Shown: positions 47,907 to 57,941 of the stretch, piece after piece | Position numbering within the stretch: the stretch's first letter is position 1 | Layout: the number at the start of each line of letters is the position of its first letter | Assembly (NCBI GenBank): GCA_009391835.1 | Contig: QWJF01000002.1 | Location: 20,959-84,958, forward strand | DNA length: 64,000 nt | DNA from: Chloroflexota bacterium | Lineage (GTDB): Bacteria; Chloroflexota; Anaerolineae; Anaerolineales; UBA11579 | Reading direction: 5' to 3' | Program-made: the position numbers and the translations under genes | Notes under the pieces: generated by a model | Told to the model about the DNA's origin: nothing | The model's database searches: none | Seen by the model: the letters and a program-made list of their open reading frames with translations, nothing else

Positions 47907-49259
47907 ATGCCCCAAACACAAATGCAATGCCCTAACTGCAAACAACTGGTGACAGCGGATGTCGAGCAGCTTTTTGATATCAGCGCGGATCCTCAAGCCA
48001 AAAATCGGCTGTTGGGTGGCTCGGTCAACGTGTTGGGCTGCCCGCACTGTGGTTATCAGGGCAGCCTTTCGACCCCAGTTGTTTACCATGACAATTCCAA
48101 AGAGCTGCTGTTGACTTATTTCCCTCCCGAGCTGAACCAGCCTATGGAGGAACAGGAGAAGACCATCGGGCCGCTGATCCAAAAAGTGGTTGACAATCTT
48201 CCCCAGGAGCAGAGAAAAGGCTATCTCTTTAAGCCTCAGCAGATGTTCACCTTCCAGACTCTGATCGAAACTGTGCTGGAAGGAGAAGGCGTCACCAAAG
48301 AAATGATTGAGGCCCAAAAGAAACGCATGGATTTACTTCAGCGTTTTTCGACGCTTTCTGAAGCGGCCCTTCCTGAAGTGATCAAACAGGAAGAAGAATT
48401 GGTTGATAATGAACTCTTCACCCTGTTAAACCGCCTGTTGCAGGGTACTGCTGCTTCGGGTGACGAGGCTGGACTGAAACAGCTATCTGCCATTCAGCAA
48501 GCGTTGCTCGAACACAGCGCGTTTGGGCGCGAGATTAAGCAGCAGGCGGAAGAAATCGAAGCGGCGCGCAAAAGCCTCGAGGACGCTGGCGACGAGCTGA
48601 CCCGCGAAATGTTGTTGGATCTGGTGATCGAAGCGGCCGACAACGAAGTGCGTTTGAATGCCCTGGTTAGTTTGGCGCGCCCCGGTTTAGATTACGTTTT
48701 CTTCCAAGAACTGAGCGCAAAGATTGAAGTAGCCAGCGAGGAAGAACAGGTTAAGCTCACCAAACTTCGGGAAGAACTGCTTGATATCACCGGTAAGATC
48801 GATAAGGAATTGCAGGCGCGCCTCACGGTTGCCCAGCAGAATCTTGAAGCGCTGCTATCGCAGGAAGACCCCGGTGAAGCCCTCGCTCAAAATCCTGGCA
48901 TCCTAGATGATTTCTTTTTGCAGGTCTTGAATCAAGCGGCTGCTGACGCCGAAAACAAGAAGGACACGCTTCGCAAAGACAAACTTGAAGCCCTTTTGCA
49001 GGCTATTCAGCGTTTGATTACACCCGGCTACAACCCCAATCTCTTGCAGGAACTCATGGAAGCTCCGGATGATACTGCCCGGGCGACTATCGTTGAGGCG
49101 CATGCCGAGGAGATAACCCCTGAGTTTGTGGAAAGTTTGTCGGGAATGTTGCTGCAGCTTCAAGAGGGCGAGGATCAAGAGCTGGCTGAAAAGGTTCGGG
49201 CCGCCTACCGCGCTTCGCTGAAAGCCTCGATGAAGCGGGGTATGCAAGCCGAGCAATAG
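47907..49259 (+). CDS. CpXC domain protein
   Basis: 450 aa; N-terminal CPNC...CPHCG Zn motif followed by long helical region. Confidence 0.8.
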   Translation: MPQTQMQCPNCKQLVTADVEQLFDISADPQAKNRLLGGSVNVLGCPHCGYQGSLSTPVVYHDNSKELLLTYFPPELNQPMEEQEKTIGPLIQKVVDNLPQEQRKGYLFKPQQMFTFQTLIETVLEGEGVTKEMIEAQKKRMDLLQRFSTLSEAALPEVIKQEEELVDNELFTLLNRLLQGTAASGDEAGLKQLSAIQQALLEHSAFGREIKQQAEEIEAARKSLEDAGDELTREMLLDLVIEAADNEVRLNALVSLARPGLDYVFFQELSAKIEVASEEEQVKLTKLREELLDITGKIDKELQARLTVAQQNLEALLSQEDPGEALAQNPGILDDFFLQVLNQAAADAENKKDTLRKDKLEALLQAIQRLITPGYNPNLLQELMEAPDDTARATIVEAHAEEITPEFVESLSGMLLQLQEGEDQELAEKVRAAYRASLKASMKRGMQAEQ

Positions 49260-49278
49260 TTTGAGGGCCGCAAGCGCT

Positions 49279-49944
49279 TTAGTTACCCGTGACCGGGTTA
49301 TCCAGGCGCAGGCCATGCCCACGCACGGTAACTACATAGCTATGTGCTTTGTCATGGTTGGCTAGGCGATCGCGTAAGCGCCGCACCAGCGCATCTAGCG
49401 CCTGATCTGAAACCCCGTAAGCCTGTTCCTTGTCCCAGATACGCTTCACGATTGTTTCGCGCGGCACCAATTCCTCACTGCGATAAAGCAGCTCCAACAA
49501 GCTGAATTGGGCAGCGGAGAGCGGCGGCACGATTTCTGCCCCGTTTACCCAAACCCGTCGAGATGGCTTATCCAGTTTGAGCCGCCGCCGCGGATCAGGG
49601 ATGGCGTTCTCAAAGTCGAGCGGGATTGTGGCGTCTGATGTGAGGAAGGTGAAGTTTTGTGCCAGCGCGATTTGAATCAAATCGCCATCTTCGAGAACCA
49701 CTGGCCCATTAATGATTTCGCCCGCATGATAAGTGCCATTTTTGCTATTGAGGTCTTCGAGGATTACGCCTTCTGCACTGGGCGTAAAGCGCGCGTGGCG
49801 TCGTGAGATTTTACGGTCGGCGATCACGATATCGCAATCGCCCTCCCTGCCAACGGTAAGGGACTTACGAATTACCCACCTCTCCCCATTCAGGGGCCCA
49901 CTTTGCCCGATCAGCACGGGGAGGCTATCACTGCTTGGCGTCAT
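49279..49944 (-). CDS. FHA domain + winged-helix transcriptional regulator
   Basis: Start re-assigned to MTPSSDSLPVLIG (49944); 'LTVGREGDCDIVIADRKISRRHARF...LEDLNSKNGTYHAGE' FHA; C-terminal OmpR-like wHTH. Confidence 0.9.
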   Translation of the reverse strand: MTPSSDSLPVLIGQSGPLNGERWVIRKSLTVGREGDCDIVIADRKISRRHARFTPSAEGVILEDLNSKNGTYHAGEIINGPVVLEDGDLIQIALAQNFTFLTSDATIPLDFENAIPDPRRRLKLDKPSRRVWVNGAEIVPPLSAAQFSLLELLYRSEELVPRETIVKRIWDKEQAYGVSDQALDALVRRLRDRLANHDKAHSYVVTVRGHGLRLDNPVTGN

Positions 49945-50041
49945 TTTCTCTCCGAAGGTTATAATACCAAAGTTCGGCCGTCCCAGCTGGCGCGCTTTTT
50001 CGCTAGCCAGAGCGGCTGTTATTTTGTGGAGAAGAGACCCT

Positions 50042-51025
50042 ATGCCTTTAGAAACAGGCGAAGTAATACGCACCCGTTACAAAATCAAGCAATTCATTAG
50101 CCGTGGGGGGATGGGAAGTATCTATCTAGCTGAAGACCTGCGGTTGGAGGGGCGTTTGTGTGCCATCAAAGAGGTGCGCCTTGATTATTCTCTCACCGAT
50201 GAAACACTTCGCCAAACGCGCGATCAATTCCAGCGCGAAGCTAACGTCTTGGCTCGGCTGGATCACCCCAACCTTCCCAAGGTCTCCGATTTCTTTTCCG
50301 AAGAGCATAGCGATTTCCTGGTTATGGATTATGTTCCCGGTGAAGACCTGCGTGCGTTGATGATTGATTCTCGCCAGCGCAATGAATTTCTCAATGAGGC
50401 AGAGGTGCTCTCCTGGGCGGGGCAAATCCTGGACGCGCTGGACTATTTACACAGTCAGGATCCACCCATCCTGCACCGTGATATTAAGCCAAGTAACCTG
50501 AAACTGACTCCCAATAAAGTGGTGAAACTTGTTGATTTTGGATTGGTGAAGGTTCTGGCGGCGAAAGAGGCCACCCTGACAATTGTTCAGGGCCGCGGCA
50601 CGGCGCTGTATACTCCGCTTGAGCAATACGGCGGCGATACGGGGCATACCGATGTACGCAGTGATGTTTATTCCCTGGGGGCAACTCTCTACCATTTGCT
50701 GACCAACACACCTCCGGTTGAAGCTCGTGAGCGTTTCTTGCAGCCGGATGGTATGCCTGCGATGGTAGAAATAAATCCTGAGATCAGCCCGCGGACCGAG
50801 CGAGCTGTGATGTGGGCGTTGCGACTGCACCCTGAAGAACGCCCCCAAAACATTGAAGCGTTAAAATCCACGTTGCTGGGTGATTGGGAACCTGCGGATC
50901 GGCCACGCAACTACCTTCCACGGCCTTCTTTGGCGGATGTGATTAGCTCTCGTGTTGAACGCGGGATGTTGTGGGTGGCTGCCAGTCTGATGCTGCTTAG
51001 CTTGATTGCAGCCATCAGTTCCTGA
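50042..51025 (+). CDS. serine/threonine protein kinase
   Basis: Start re-assigned to MPLETGEVIRTRYKIKQFISRGGMGSIYLAED; 'HRDIKPSNLKL', 'VDFGLVK'; C-terminal TM. Confidence 0.95.
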   Translation: MPLETGEVIRTRYKIKQFISRGGMGSIYLAEDLRLEGRLCAIKEVRLDYSLTDETLRQTRDQFQREANVLARLDHPNLPKVSDFFSEEHSDFLVMDYVPGEDLRALMIDSRQRNEFLNEAEVLSWAGQILDALDYLHSQDPPILHRDIKPSNLKLTPNKVVKLVDFGLVKVLAAKEATLTIVQGRGTALYTPLEQYGGDTGHTDVRSDVYSLGATLYHLLTNTPPVEARERFLQPDGMPAMVEINPEISPRTERAVMWALRLHPEERPQNIEALKSTLLGDWEPADRPRNYLPRPSLADVISSRVERGMLWVAASLMLLSLIAAISS

Positions 51026-51027
51026 CA

Positions 51028-53916
51028 CTAAGTCCGTTTTCTGCTTCTATTCTTCCATATCCAGGCCAATGCCCAACCGAAGCCGGCTGCAAACACCGTT
51101 ATCAACACTACGCCCAGTGCTCCCCAAGTTTGCAAGAGTTCGGCACTTCCGGGCATTCCAAGCGCCAGGTAGGTGGTGCTGGACAAGCCACCAATAAAGG
51201 TAGCTAAAGCCCAGCGCACTGCCCACCGCACATTTGCCATCTGGCTCCCCGTCTGATAAGCGAGCAAGCTTACAAATAAAGAAACCACGACAGCCAGAAA
51301 CCAATCAACCAAATCTGCCACCAGCAATAAATCGTCGCTTGTCTGAGTACCTGGATCGCCGCTTGACGATTCGGTTGCTGCATTGGCTTGAAGAATTGCT
51401 ACAGCCGTCTGAGTTGCCTGCAGAGCAATTCCCTCAGGATTGACACCGCTCACATCGAACTGCTGGGTTACAGAGGTTGCAGGCGGGGAGCCACTCTGAG
51501 CCAGAATTTCCATGCTGCCCTCGATCTCGATGGAATAACTGGCTTGCCCGATTCCGCTCCGTGTGGTGGTGTTTATCTGCCTTTGGATCGGCGTCCCCTC
51601 TGTATTGATTGTGATCATGAAGCTCACCGGCGTGTTGTCCGGCACGGGGTTCCCGTTTTTATCCATGATCGCTCCAGCGGAGAGCGCCAGCAAATCGCCG
51701 GCTTGAAAGACTATTCGCTCGCCCGCAGTGGGTGTTTCGTTGACGTCGCCCTGCTCCTCAGGTGTGTTGGTGGGCTCATTTTGGTCCGTGCGAATTCGGC
51801 TCACCTCGAGAGGAACCACTCGATCAGGGTCGGGCGAAGTGACTTCGATTAAGTTATAGCCTGTACCGGCCACGCTGACTGGCGGCGCCCCAGGCTGGGC
51901 AATTTCCTGGAATAAGAGACGGGCTGCGACATCCGCCATTTGGCTTTGCTTGCTGTATAAGCCGTAATAGGCGGTTATTTTGGTTATGTCTGTGGCATCC
52001 AGATAATAGGGGGCATTCAGGGCAAAGACAATCACTTTTTTGCCTTGAATAAGATCCGGGCGTTCAGCCAGCAGCCTATCAAAGGCCATTGAATCAGGGC
52101 GGGTGGCACTTACATCCAGCAGCCCAATAATCACCCAGCCAGCACTCCTTAAGTTGCTAAGCAGCAGATTTTCCTGGCCGGGGATGGTTTCCAGGGCAAC
52201 GTTGAGTTCGTGGAAGGAAAATGAAGTAACGCTTCCCGGCGCGATTAAATTACCCGCGCCTGGCCCATAAAGGCGCTCAACCGCCCCCTCGAAATCCGCG
52301 GGCAGCACCACGCTTTCTTCCCCGCATACATCGCACTGCCTGGCTGTGTAGCTATCGACAATAAAAAGGATACGGTCGTTAATGCGCGGGGTTTCGGGCA
52401 AAACGATGGGAATTTCATTGTCGTCGGGGCTCAGCAGGGTGGCTGCCTGACGCCCAATTTCAAAGATTAACTGCTGGTTTTCTCCGATGCGGTCCTGCCC
52501 ACTGGCACTGGCCAACACCAGCTCTGGGCGAAAAGCGGGATACAGTTTGAACTTAAGCGTCAACACGCGTGTCACCGCCCGGTCAACGCGTTCGGCAAAA
52601 GCTGCATCCTCCCGGTATTTCTGTGCGAAAAATTGCACCGTGCTGACAATGGTCGCATAGCTGTTGATGTCCCCGGAGGAAATAAAATCACCGAGGTAGA
52701 GAAGATCATTGCCAGCCAGGAACGCATCCCGCGCCACCAAAGGACCATTAAAAACCTGCTCACTAGCGTCGTAGCTGCGCCGCACCGCGCGCGTCCCCAG
52801 GCTATCACTAATAATAAGGCCGCCTGATGCGCGCCATTTGTCAAATGCATCCAGAGCCATGAGTTCGCTGAAGGCCTGGGGATCAAAACTGACGGGTCTG
52901 GTGGTATCCCGAATGTTGCCTTGAAATCCTTGATAGCGAATATGGGCCATCAGCATTGCGTCAGTCTGAGAAGCCTCATCCGGTGCATCTCCAGTGACCG
53001 AGAAAAAGGGCGCCAATTCAATCTGGGTGAGCTCGGTTAATGATTTGCGGATCGTGGGGATCTCTTCATCCAACGGGCGATCTGATCCCCCGTATCCAGG
53101 AAGATGTTTGACCACTACAGCTATCTGGTTATTGCTGCCCTCGTGCACGCCGGCAATATACGCCTGACCCATTTGTGCCACCCAGTAGGGGTCTCCTCCA
53201 AAACTGAGCGTGCTGATATCTCCGGCGCTTCCTGGGCTGGGGTTTTCCAGTACGTCGAGTGAAGGCCCCAAAAGCAGGTTAATGCCCAGGGCTGAGAGTT
53301 CGGAACCCAGCAGCTCCCCAGTGGCAAAAGCCAGATCGGGCTGCCAGGTCGCGCCCAGGGTCATCGCACTGGGCAAGGGGCTAAACCCGCTCAAAATTTG
53401 GTCGTTGGGGTAACCGTCGCCGTCCTGAGACACGCCCACCAATAGTGGGATATAGACTGGCTCATACGTATTGCCGCTGATTGGATCGGTTCTTTGATTT
53501 TGTGAGGATGAGCTGGTGGCTTCCTGCAGCCCGCGGATCAGGCTTGGGGCCACCTCAAGCAGACTGGGGGCGCCTACAAAATTGTTTTTCTTGCGTTCCA
53601 ATATGACGCCGCCAATATGGTACGTATAGATGAGGTCGTAGATGGAACTTTCGGGCGGGGCTTGGTTGCCTTCAAAGGACACGATGAACAGCTGGCCGAC
53701 GCGCTCTTCAGGCGTCATGGTTTCGAGCAGAGTGCGTGCCTTGGCCTCGGGATCGCCTGCTTGTGCGACGGGGCCCGCAGACGTTGTGGAGACGCCCAGG
53801 ATTTGCGCGAGGAGGGCGCCCACGAAGAACAGGCGTCCCCACAAGTTAAAGCTCAAGAGACCCTCTCTTGTAGGTGGATAACACTTTCTCACTGGGGTAA
53901 ATGTTTTCGTTTTCAT
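51028..53916 (-). CDS. secreted glycoside hydrolase family 3-like protein with Ig-like region and C-terminal multi-TM anchor
   Basis: 'MTPEERVGQLFIVSFEGN...HIGGVILERKKNN', 'VVKHLPGYGGSDRPLDEEIPTI', 'GLIISDSLGTRAV'; C-terminal hydrophobic segments. Confidence 0.88.
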   Translation of the reverse strand: MKTKTFTPVRKCYPPTREGLLSFNLWGRLFFVGALLAQILGVSTTSAGPVAQAGDPEAKARTLLETMTPEERVGQLFIVSFEGNQAPPESSIYDLIYTYHIGGVILERKKNNFVGAPSLLEVAPSLIRGLQEATSSSSQNQRTDPISGNTYEPVYIPLLVGVSQDGDGYPNDQILSGFSPLPSAMTLGATWQPDLAFATGELLGSELSALGINLLLGPSLDVLENPSPGSAGDISTLSFGGDPYWVAQMGQAYIAGVHEGSNNQIAVVVKHLPGYGGSDRPLDEEIPTIRKSLTELTQIELAPFFSVTGDAPDEASQTDAMLMAHIRYQGFQGNIRDTTRPVSFDPQAFSELMALDAFDKWRASGGLIISDSLGTRAVRRSYDASEQVFNGPLVARDAFLAGNDLLYLGDFISSGDINSYATIVSTVQFFAQKYREDAAFAERVDRAVTRVLTLKFKLYPAFRPELVLASASGQDRIGENQQLIFEIGRQAATLLSPDDNEIPIVLPETPRINDRILFIVDSYTARQCDVCGEESVVLPADFEGAVERLYGPGAGNLIAPGSVTSFSFHELNVALETIPGQENLLLSNLRSAGWVIIGLLDVSATRPDSMAFDRLLAERPDLIQGKKVIVFALNAPYYLDATDITKITAYYGLYSKQSQMADVAARLLFQEIAQPGAPPVSVAGTGYNLIEVTSPDPDRVVPLEVSRIRTDQNEPTNTPEEQGDVNETPTAGERIVFQAGDLLALSAGAIMDKNGNPVPDNTPVSFMITINTEGTPIQRQINTTTRSGIGQASYSIEIEGSMEILAQSGSPPATSVTQQFDVSGVNPEGIALQATQTAVAILQANAATESSSGDPGTQTSDDLLLVADLVDWFLAVVVSLFVSLLAYQTGSQMANVRWAVRWALATFIGGLSSTTYLALGMPGSAELLQTWGALGVVLITVFAAGFGWALAWIWKNRSRKRT

Positions 53917-54020
53917 CCGCGATCTTAATACACAGCGGTTTCCCTCTGCGTTTGGTGTGCGCGGCATTATAGCATCTGGGCCATGCGGGCTTTCGGGCAC
54001 ATCGCATATAATCGAAAGCC

Positions 54021-54704
54021 ATGAAACTTTCTGTCATTGTTCCTGTTCACAACGAAGTGAACACTATTGGCCAAATTATTAAGCGAGTTCAGGATGGCGG
54101 GCTTGTCACCGAAATTGTGGTCGTGGACGATGCCTCCACGGATGGAACTTCGGAAATCCTGGCTAAGCTAAACGGGCGCAAAGGAATCAAAGTGCTCTCG
54201 CATAAGAAAAATCAGGGCAAGGGAGCTGCTATTCGAACCGGCCTGACGGCGATAAGCGGCGAACTAGTTCTAATTCAAGATGCAGACCTCGAATACGACC
54301 CTCAAGATTATCCGCGCTTATTGAAGCCAATCGAAGAAGGACGCGCAGATGTAGTTTACGGCTCCCGCTTTTTGGGTGGTCCGCGCCGGCCTATTCTGTT
54401 CTGGAATATGGTCGCGAACCGGCTGCTCACTTTGCTGACAAACATTCTTTACAATAATATTCTTACGGATATGGAAACGGGCTATAAGCTTTTTCGGAAG
54501 GAAGTGATTCTTTCAATCCCATTTCATTCGAATCGTTTTAACTTTGAGCCCGAAATCACGGCCAAATTGTTAAAGCGCAAAGTGCGGATTGTAGAGGTGG
54601 CAATTTCTTTTTATCCCCGCGATTATTCGGAGGGCAAAAAAATAGGGCTTCGAGATGCCTTTCAAGCCCTTTGGGCAATTATTCGCTATCGGTTTGCCGA
54701 CTAA
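54021..54704 (+). CDS. glycosyltransferase family 2 (polyprenyl-phosphate glycosyltransferase-like)
   Basis: 227 aa; 'LSVIVPVHNEVNTIGQII', 'EIVVVDDASTDGTSEIL', 'LVLIQDADLEYDP'. Confidence 0.95.
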   Translation: MKLSVIVPVHNEVNTIGQIIKRVQDGGLVTEIVVVDDASTDGTSEILAKLNGRKGIKVLSHKKNQGKGAAIRTGLTAISGELVLIQDADLEYDPQDYPRLLKPIEEGRADVVYGSRFLGGPRRPILFWNMVANRLLTLLTNILYNNILTDMETGYKLFRKEVILSIPFHSNRFNFEPEITAKLLKRKVRIVEVAISFYPRDYSEGKKIGLRDAFQALWAIIRYRFAD

Positions 54705-56389
54705 TTGCCCGCACTGGCTTTGATATCGCGCACATTCAGTTGAAGCGTGCGTTTGCCGTTGAACTCGTTCACTTCAAAGTTGTAGAGCAAATCAATTTCT
54801 TTTGGCATGTCATTCGCCCAATGTCCCTGGCGGAAGGCAATGGCGTCGAAGGTTACCCAGCCATCGGTAACACTTAGTTTTAGATGACTCGCGTCGCTTC
54901 CGACCGTGCGGCTGGAGCGGACGCCGAGTTTGCGGCTCACGAATTGGGGCTGCGGGTTGCCATAACCGGTAGGCTCCAGCAATTCCAATTGGTGTAGTAA
55001 ATCCGGTTTTAGATCGGCCAGCGCCACCTCTGCATCCGCTTGCAGGGTAGGGCGCAGTTCGAGGCCTCCAAGTTCTTTTTGTGCCCGGCCATTCAACCGT
55101 TCCAGTGCCTCATTGAGCCGATCGTTGCGGATCGTAAAGCCCGCCGCGGCCGCGTGCCCCCCAAAGTTTTCAAACAACTCCGCACAGCTTTGCAATGCAT
55201 CGGTGATGTGGAATTCCGGGATGCTGCGACAAGAAGCTCGCGTGAACTCTTCGCCTTGCTCGCCGACAATGGCCGGCCGGTGATAACGCTCGGAAAGCCT
55301 TGAAGCCACTAGGCCCACGATGCCCGGGTTGTAATCGGAATGGAATGCCGAAATGAGTAGCTTGTTCTCGTCCTCGGCTCCGGCCAGCTCCTCGGCGCTC
55401 TGAGCCATCTCTAAAGTAATACGCTGTCGCTCGCGGTTGCGGTTATCCAGTTCCTGAGCCAGTTTGCCCGCTTCGAAAACATCCTGGGTTACCAATAATT
55501 GATAGGCATCCATGCTGGATCCCATGCGCCCTGCCGCATTGACGCGTGGCCCAAGCATAAATCCTACGTCGCTGGCACTTATTTTGGCTGGCGTTAACCC
55601 TGCGATACCCATCAGGCTCATCAAGCCTTGCCGGTGTGGCCGACGAAGATAGCCGAGCCCTTTGCGGACCAGTGTCCGGTTTTCTCCTACTAGCGGCACC
55701 AGATCGGCGATAGTCCCGAGCGTAAGTAGGTCAAGCAAATGCTCGTTTGTCCAGTGCGAGGGTTTTAACTCAGATGCCAGAGCACAAACCAAGAGGTAGG
55801 CCGTGCCAACCCCGGCCAGGTTCTTGTTGGGGTACTCATCTCCGGGCAGCTTGCTGTTGATGATCGCGGTTGCCGGAGGCAACTCGGGCCCGATTGAGTG
55901 GTGGTCGGTGATGATCAATTCCAGCCCCAATCGCAGCGCCTCTTCCGCTTCGGGGATGGCCCGGATTCCGCAATCAACGGTCACCACTACTTTGGCCCCC
56001 TGCTCAGCCAGTTCAATCAGAGCGGCGCGGTTGAGGCCATAGCCTTCATCAAAGCGATCCGGGATGTAGGCTCGCACGTTGGCTCCAAAAGCTTCCAAGC
56101 TATGGCTGAGTAGCGCAGTGGCGCTCACTCCATCCGCATCGTAATCGCCGTAGACTACGATGGCCTCACCGTGCTTGATGGCGCTGGCCAGCCGATCCAC
56201 CGCGGCTCCCATTCCCTTCATTTGGAAAGGATCGCTCTCCGGGGACAGGGCCGCCAGGAAGTCCATTGCGGACTGCTGATCGGCGAGGCCGCGGTTGAAC
56301 AGCACCTGTCGCAACAAGGCTGGATATTTTTCGAGATTCTTTTCCGCTTCAGGGGATATGCTCTTTGCGATCTGCCAGCGTTTTTCCAT
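54701..56389 (-). CDS. recJ: single-stranded-DNA-specific exonuclease RecJ
   Basis: 562 aa; 'VVYGDYDADGVSATALL', 'VVTVDCGIRA', 'ELIITDHHSIGPELPPATAIINSKLP', 'GHAAAAGFTI'. Confidence 0.97.
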   Translation of the reverse strand: MEKRWQIAKSISPEAEKNLEKYPALLRQVLFNRGLADQQSAMDFLAALSPESDPFQMKGMGAAVDRLASAIKHGEAIVVYGDYDADGVSATALLSHSLEAFGANVRAYIPDRFDEGYGLNRAALIELAEQGAKVVVTVDCGIRAIPEAEEALRLGLELIITDHHSIGPELPPATAIINSKLPGDEYPNKNLAGVGTAYLLVCALASELKPSHWTNEHLLDLLTLGTIADLVPLVGENRTLVRKGLGYLRRPHRQGLMSLMGIAGLTPAKISASDVGFMLGPRVNAAGRMGSSMDAYQLLVTQDVFEAGKLAQELDNRNRERQRITLEMAQSAEELAGAEDENKLLISAFHSDYNPGIVGLVASRLSERYHRPAIVGEQGEEFTRASCRSIPEFHITDALQSCAELFENFGGHAAAAGFTIRNDRLNEALERLNGRAQKELGGLELRPTLQADAEVALADLKPDLLHQLELLEPTGYGNPQPQFVSRKLGVRSSRTVGSDASHLKLSVTDGWVTFDAIAFRQGHWANDMPKEIDLLYNFEVNEFNGKRTLQLNVRDIKASAGN

Positions 56390-56416
56390 GAACCGTAATT
56401 TGCCTCCGGGTGTGCG

Positions 56417-57835
56417 TTGCTATCATACCAGCGGGCGGTATCTCGGGCTTTTAACGCTTCGTTGACGCTCTTTCTAAAGGCGGTTATGATGCCGGTTATG
56501 CTTGCGAGGCTAGCTAAATGGGGGCATAAAGCACGGCAGAGCATCCTACGCGTTCTGCGCTGGCTCACTCCAGGATTGGGTGTCAAACGCTGGATAGTGC
56601 TCATTCTCTTGGGAACCACCCTTATTGGCGTGGGCGTTGCGGTTCTTTTGTTGGATATTTACCGCACCGCGCCTGATTCCTGGTGGTTGCCCGCGCTTTC
56701 CTGGGCCTCGCTCCGTTTTCTCGAACGCCCTTTACGAGCCGTTGTGTTCGGCGGTTTGGGTGGTCTCATGGTGGTTGGCGGTGTGTTGGGGCTCAACCGT
56801 GCGCTGCTGGCCCCCTACCTGCGCCCAGGCCGCCCGGTAGTAGACACATTGGCCGGGTTCCGCAAGCGAGGCCGTGGGCCGCGCATTACTGTGATCGGCG
56901 GCGGACACGGCCTCTCCACGCTCCTACGGGGACTCAAGGAGCACACCCACAACATTACCGCGATTGTTACTGTCGCTGATGATGGCGGATCCTCGGGGCG
57001 CTTGCGCAGCAGTTTGGGTGTGCTGCCACCAGGCGATATACGCAATTGCCTGGCCGCTCTCTCCAATGATGAAACACTCATTACCCAACTCTTTCAATAT
57101 CGCTTCTCCAGTGGGGATAACGGATTGGAAGGACATTCTTTCGGCAATCTTTTTATCAGCGCACTGAGCGAAATCACCGGAAGTTTTGAGCAGGCAGTTG
57201 CGGAATCGGGCCGTGTGCTATCGGTGTACGGGCGCGTCATCCCCGCCACGCTGCATGATGTTCGCCTGGTTGCGGATTTGGCCATGCCCTTGTCGGACGG
57301 CTCCTTACGAGTGCGCGGCGAGAGCCAGATCCCTGAGGTCAATGGCGCTGTTCAGCGCGTTTGGCTAGAGCCCAACAATCCGCCCGCATATCCTTCGGCA
57401 GTAAACGCCTTGCTCAATGCCGATATGATTGTGATTGGTCCCGGAAGTTTGTACACCAGTATTATTCCAAACCTGCTCGTGCCGGAGTTGGCCGCCGCGG
57501 TGCGCAATAGTCCGGCGCTCAAAGCCTATATTTGTAATGTGGCCACCCAACCGGGGGAAACGGACGGCTATAACTGCGGGGACCATGTTCATGCGCTTGA
57601 AGGACATGTGGGCAAGGGCATCTTCGATGTGGTGCTCAGTACGGCAGACGGAGAAGGTGACTTGCCAGACGATGCAGATTGGGTGTTGGCTGAGGAGGGG
57701 TTGGATAATGAATACGCGGTGTATCGTGCCCCGGTCGCAGATAAAGGCAGCCCAGGTAGGCACGATTCGAATAAGCTGGCCCAGAAATTGATTGAGCTCT
57801 ATCAGGAGCGAACAGGCCCATTGGTTGCCAATTAA
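56417..57835 (+). CDS. yvcK: YvcK/CofD-like protein (gluconeogenesis factor family) with N-terminal TM helices
   Basis: 472 aa; 'ITVIGGGHGLSTLLRGLKEHTHNITAIVTVADDGGSSGRLR', 'LPPGDIRNCLAALS'; ORF starts upstream of two TM segments, exact start uncertain. Confidence 0.92.
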   Translation: MLSYQRAVSRAFNASLTLFLKAVMMPVMLARLAKWGHKARQSILRVLRWLTPGLGVKRWIVLILLGTTLIGVGVAVLLLDIYRTAPDSWWLPALSWASLRFLERPLRAVVFGGLGGLMVVGGVLGLNRALLAPYLRPGRPVVDTLAGFRKRGRGPRITVIGGGHGLSTLLRGLKEHTHNITAIVTVADDGGSSGRLRSSLGVLPPGDIRNCLAALSNDETLITQLFQYRFSSGDNGLEGHSFGNLFISALSEITGSFEQAVAESGRVLSVYGRVIPATLHDVRLVADLAMPLSDGSLRVRGESQIPEVNGAVQRVWLEPNNPPAYPSAVNALLNADMIVIGPGSLYTSIIPNLLVPELAAAVRNSPALKAYICNVATQPGETDGYNCGDHVHALEGHVGKGIFDVVLSTADGEGDLPDDADWVLAEEGLDNEYAVYRAPVADKGSPGRHDSNKLAQKLIELYQERTGPLVAN

Positions 57836-57941
57836 TTTAGTTGGCAAATTGAACAAGTCTGTAATCTAAAAGTGATATCGCGAGTTCAACCAGCCAACAC
57901 TTTATCGCTGCACAAGACTCTGCCTAGTATTAAAGGTTCGC

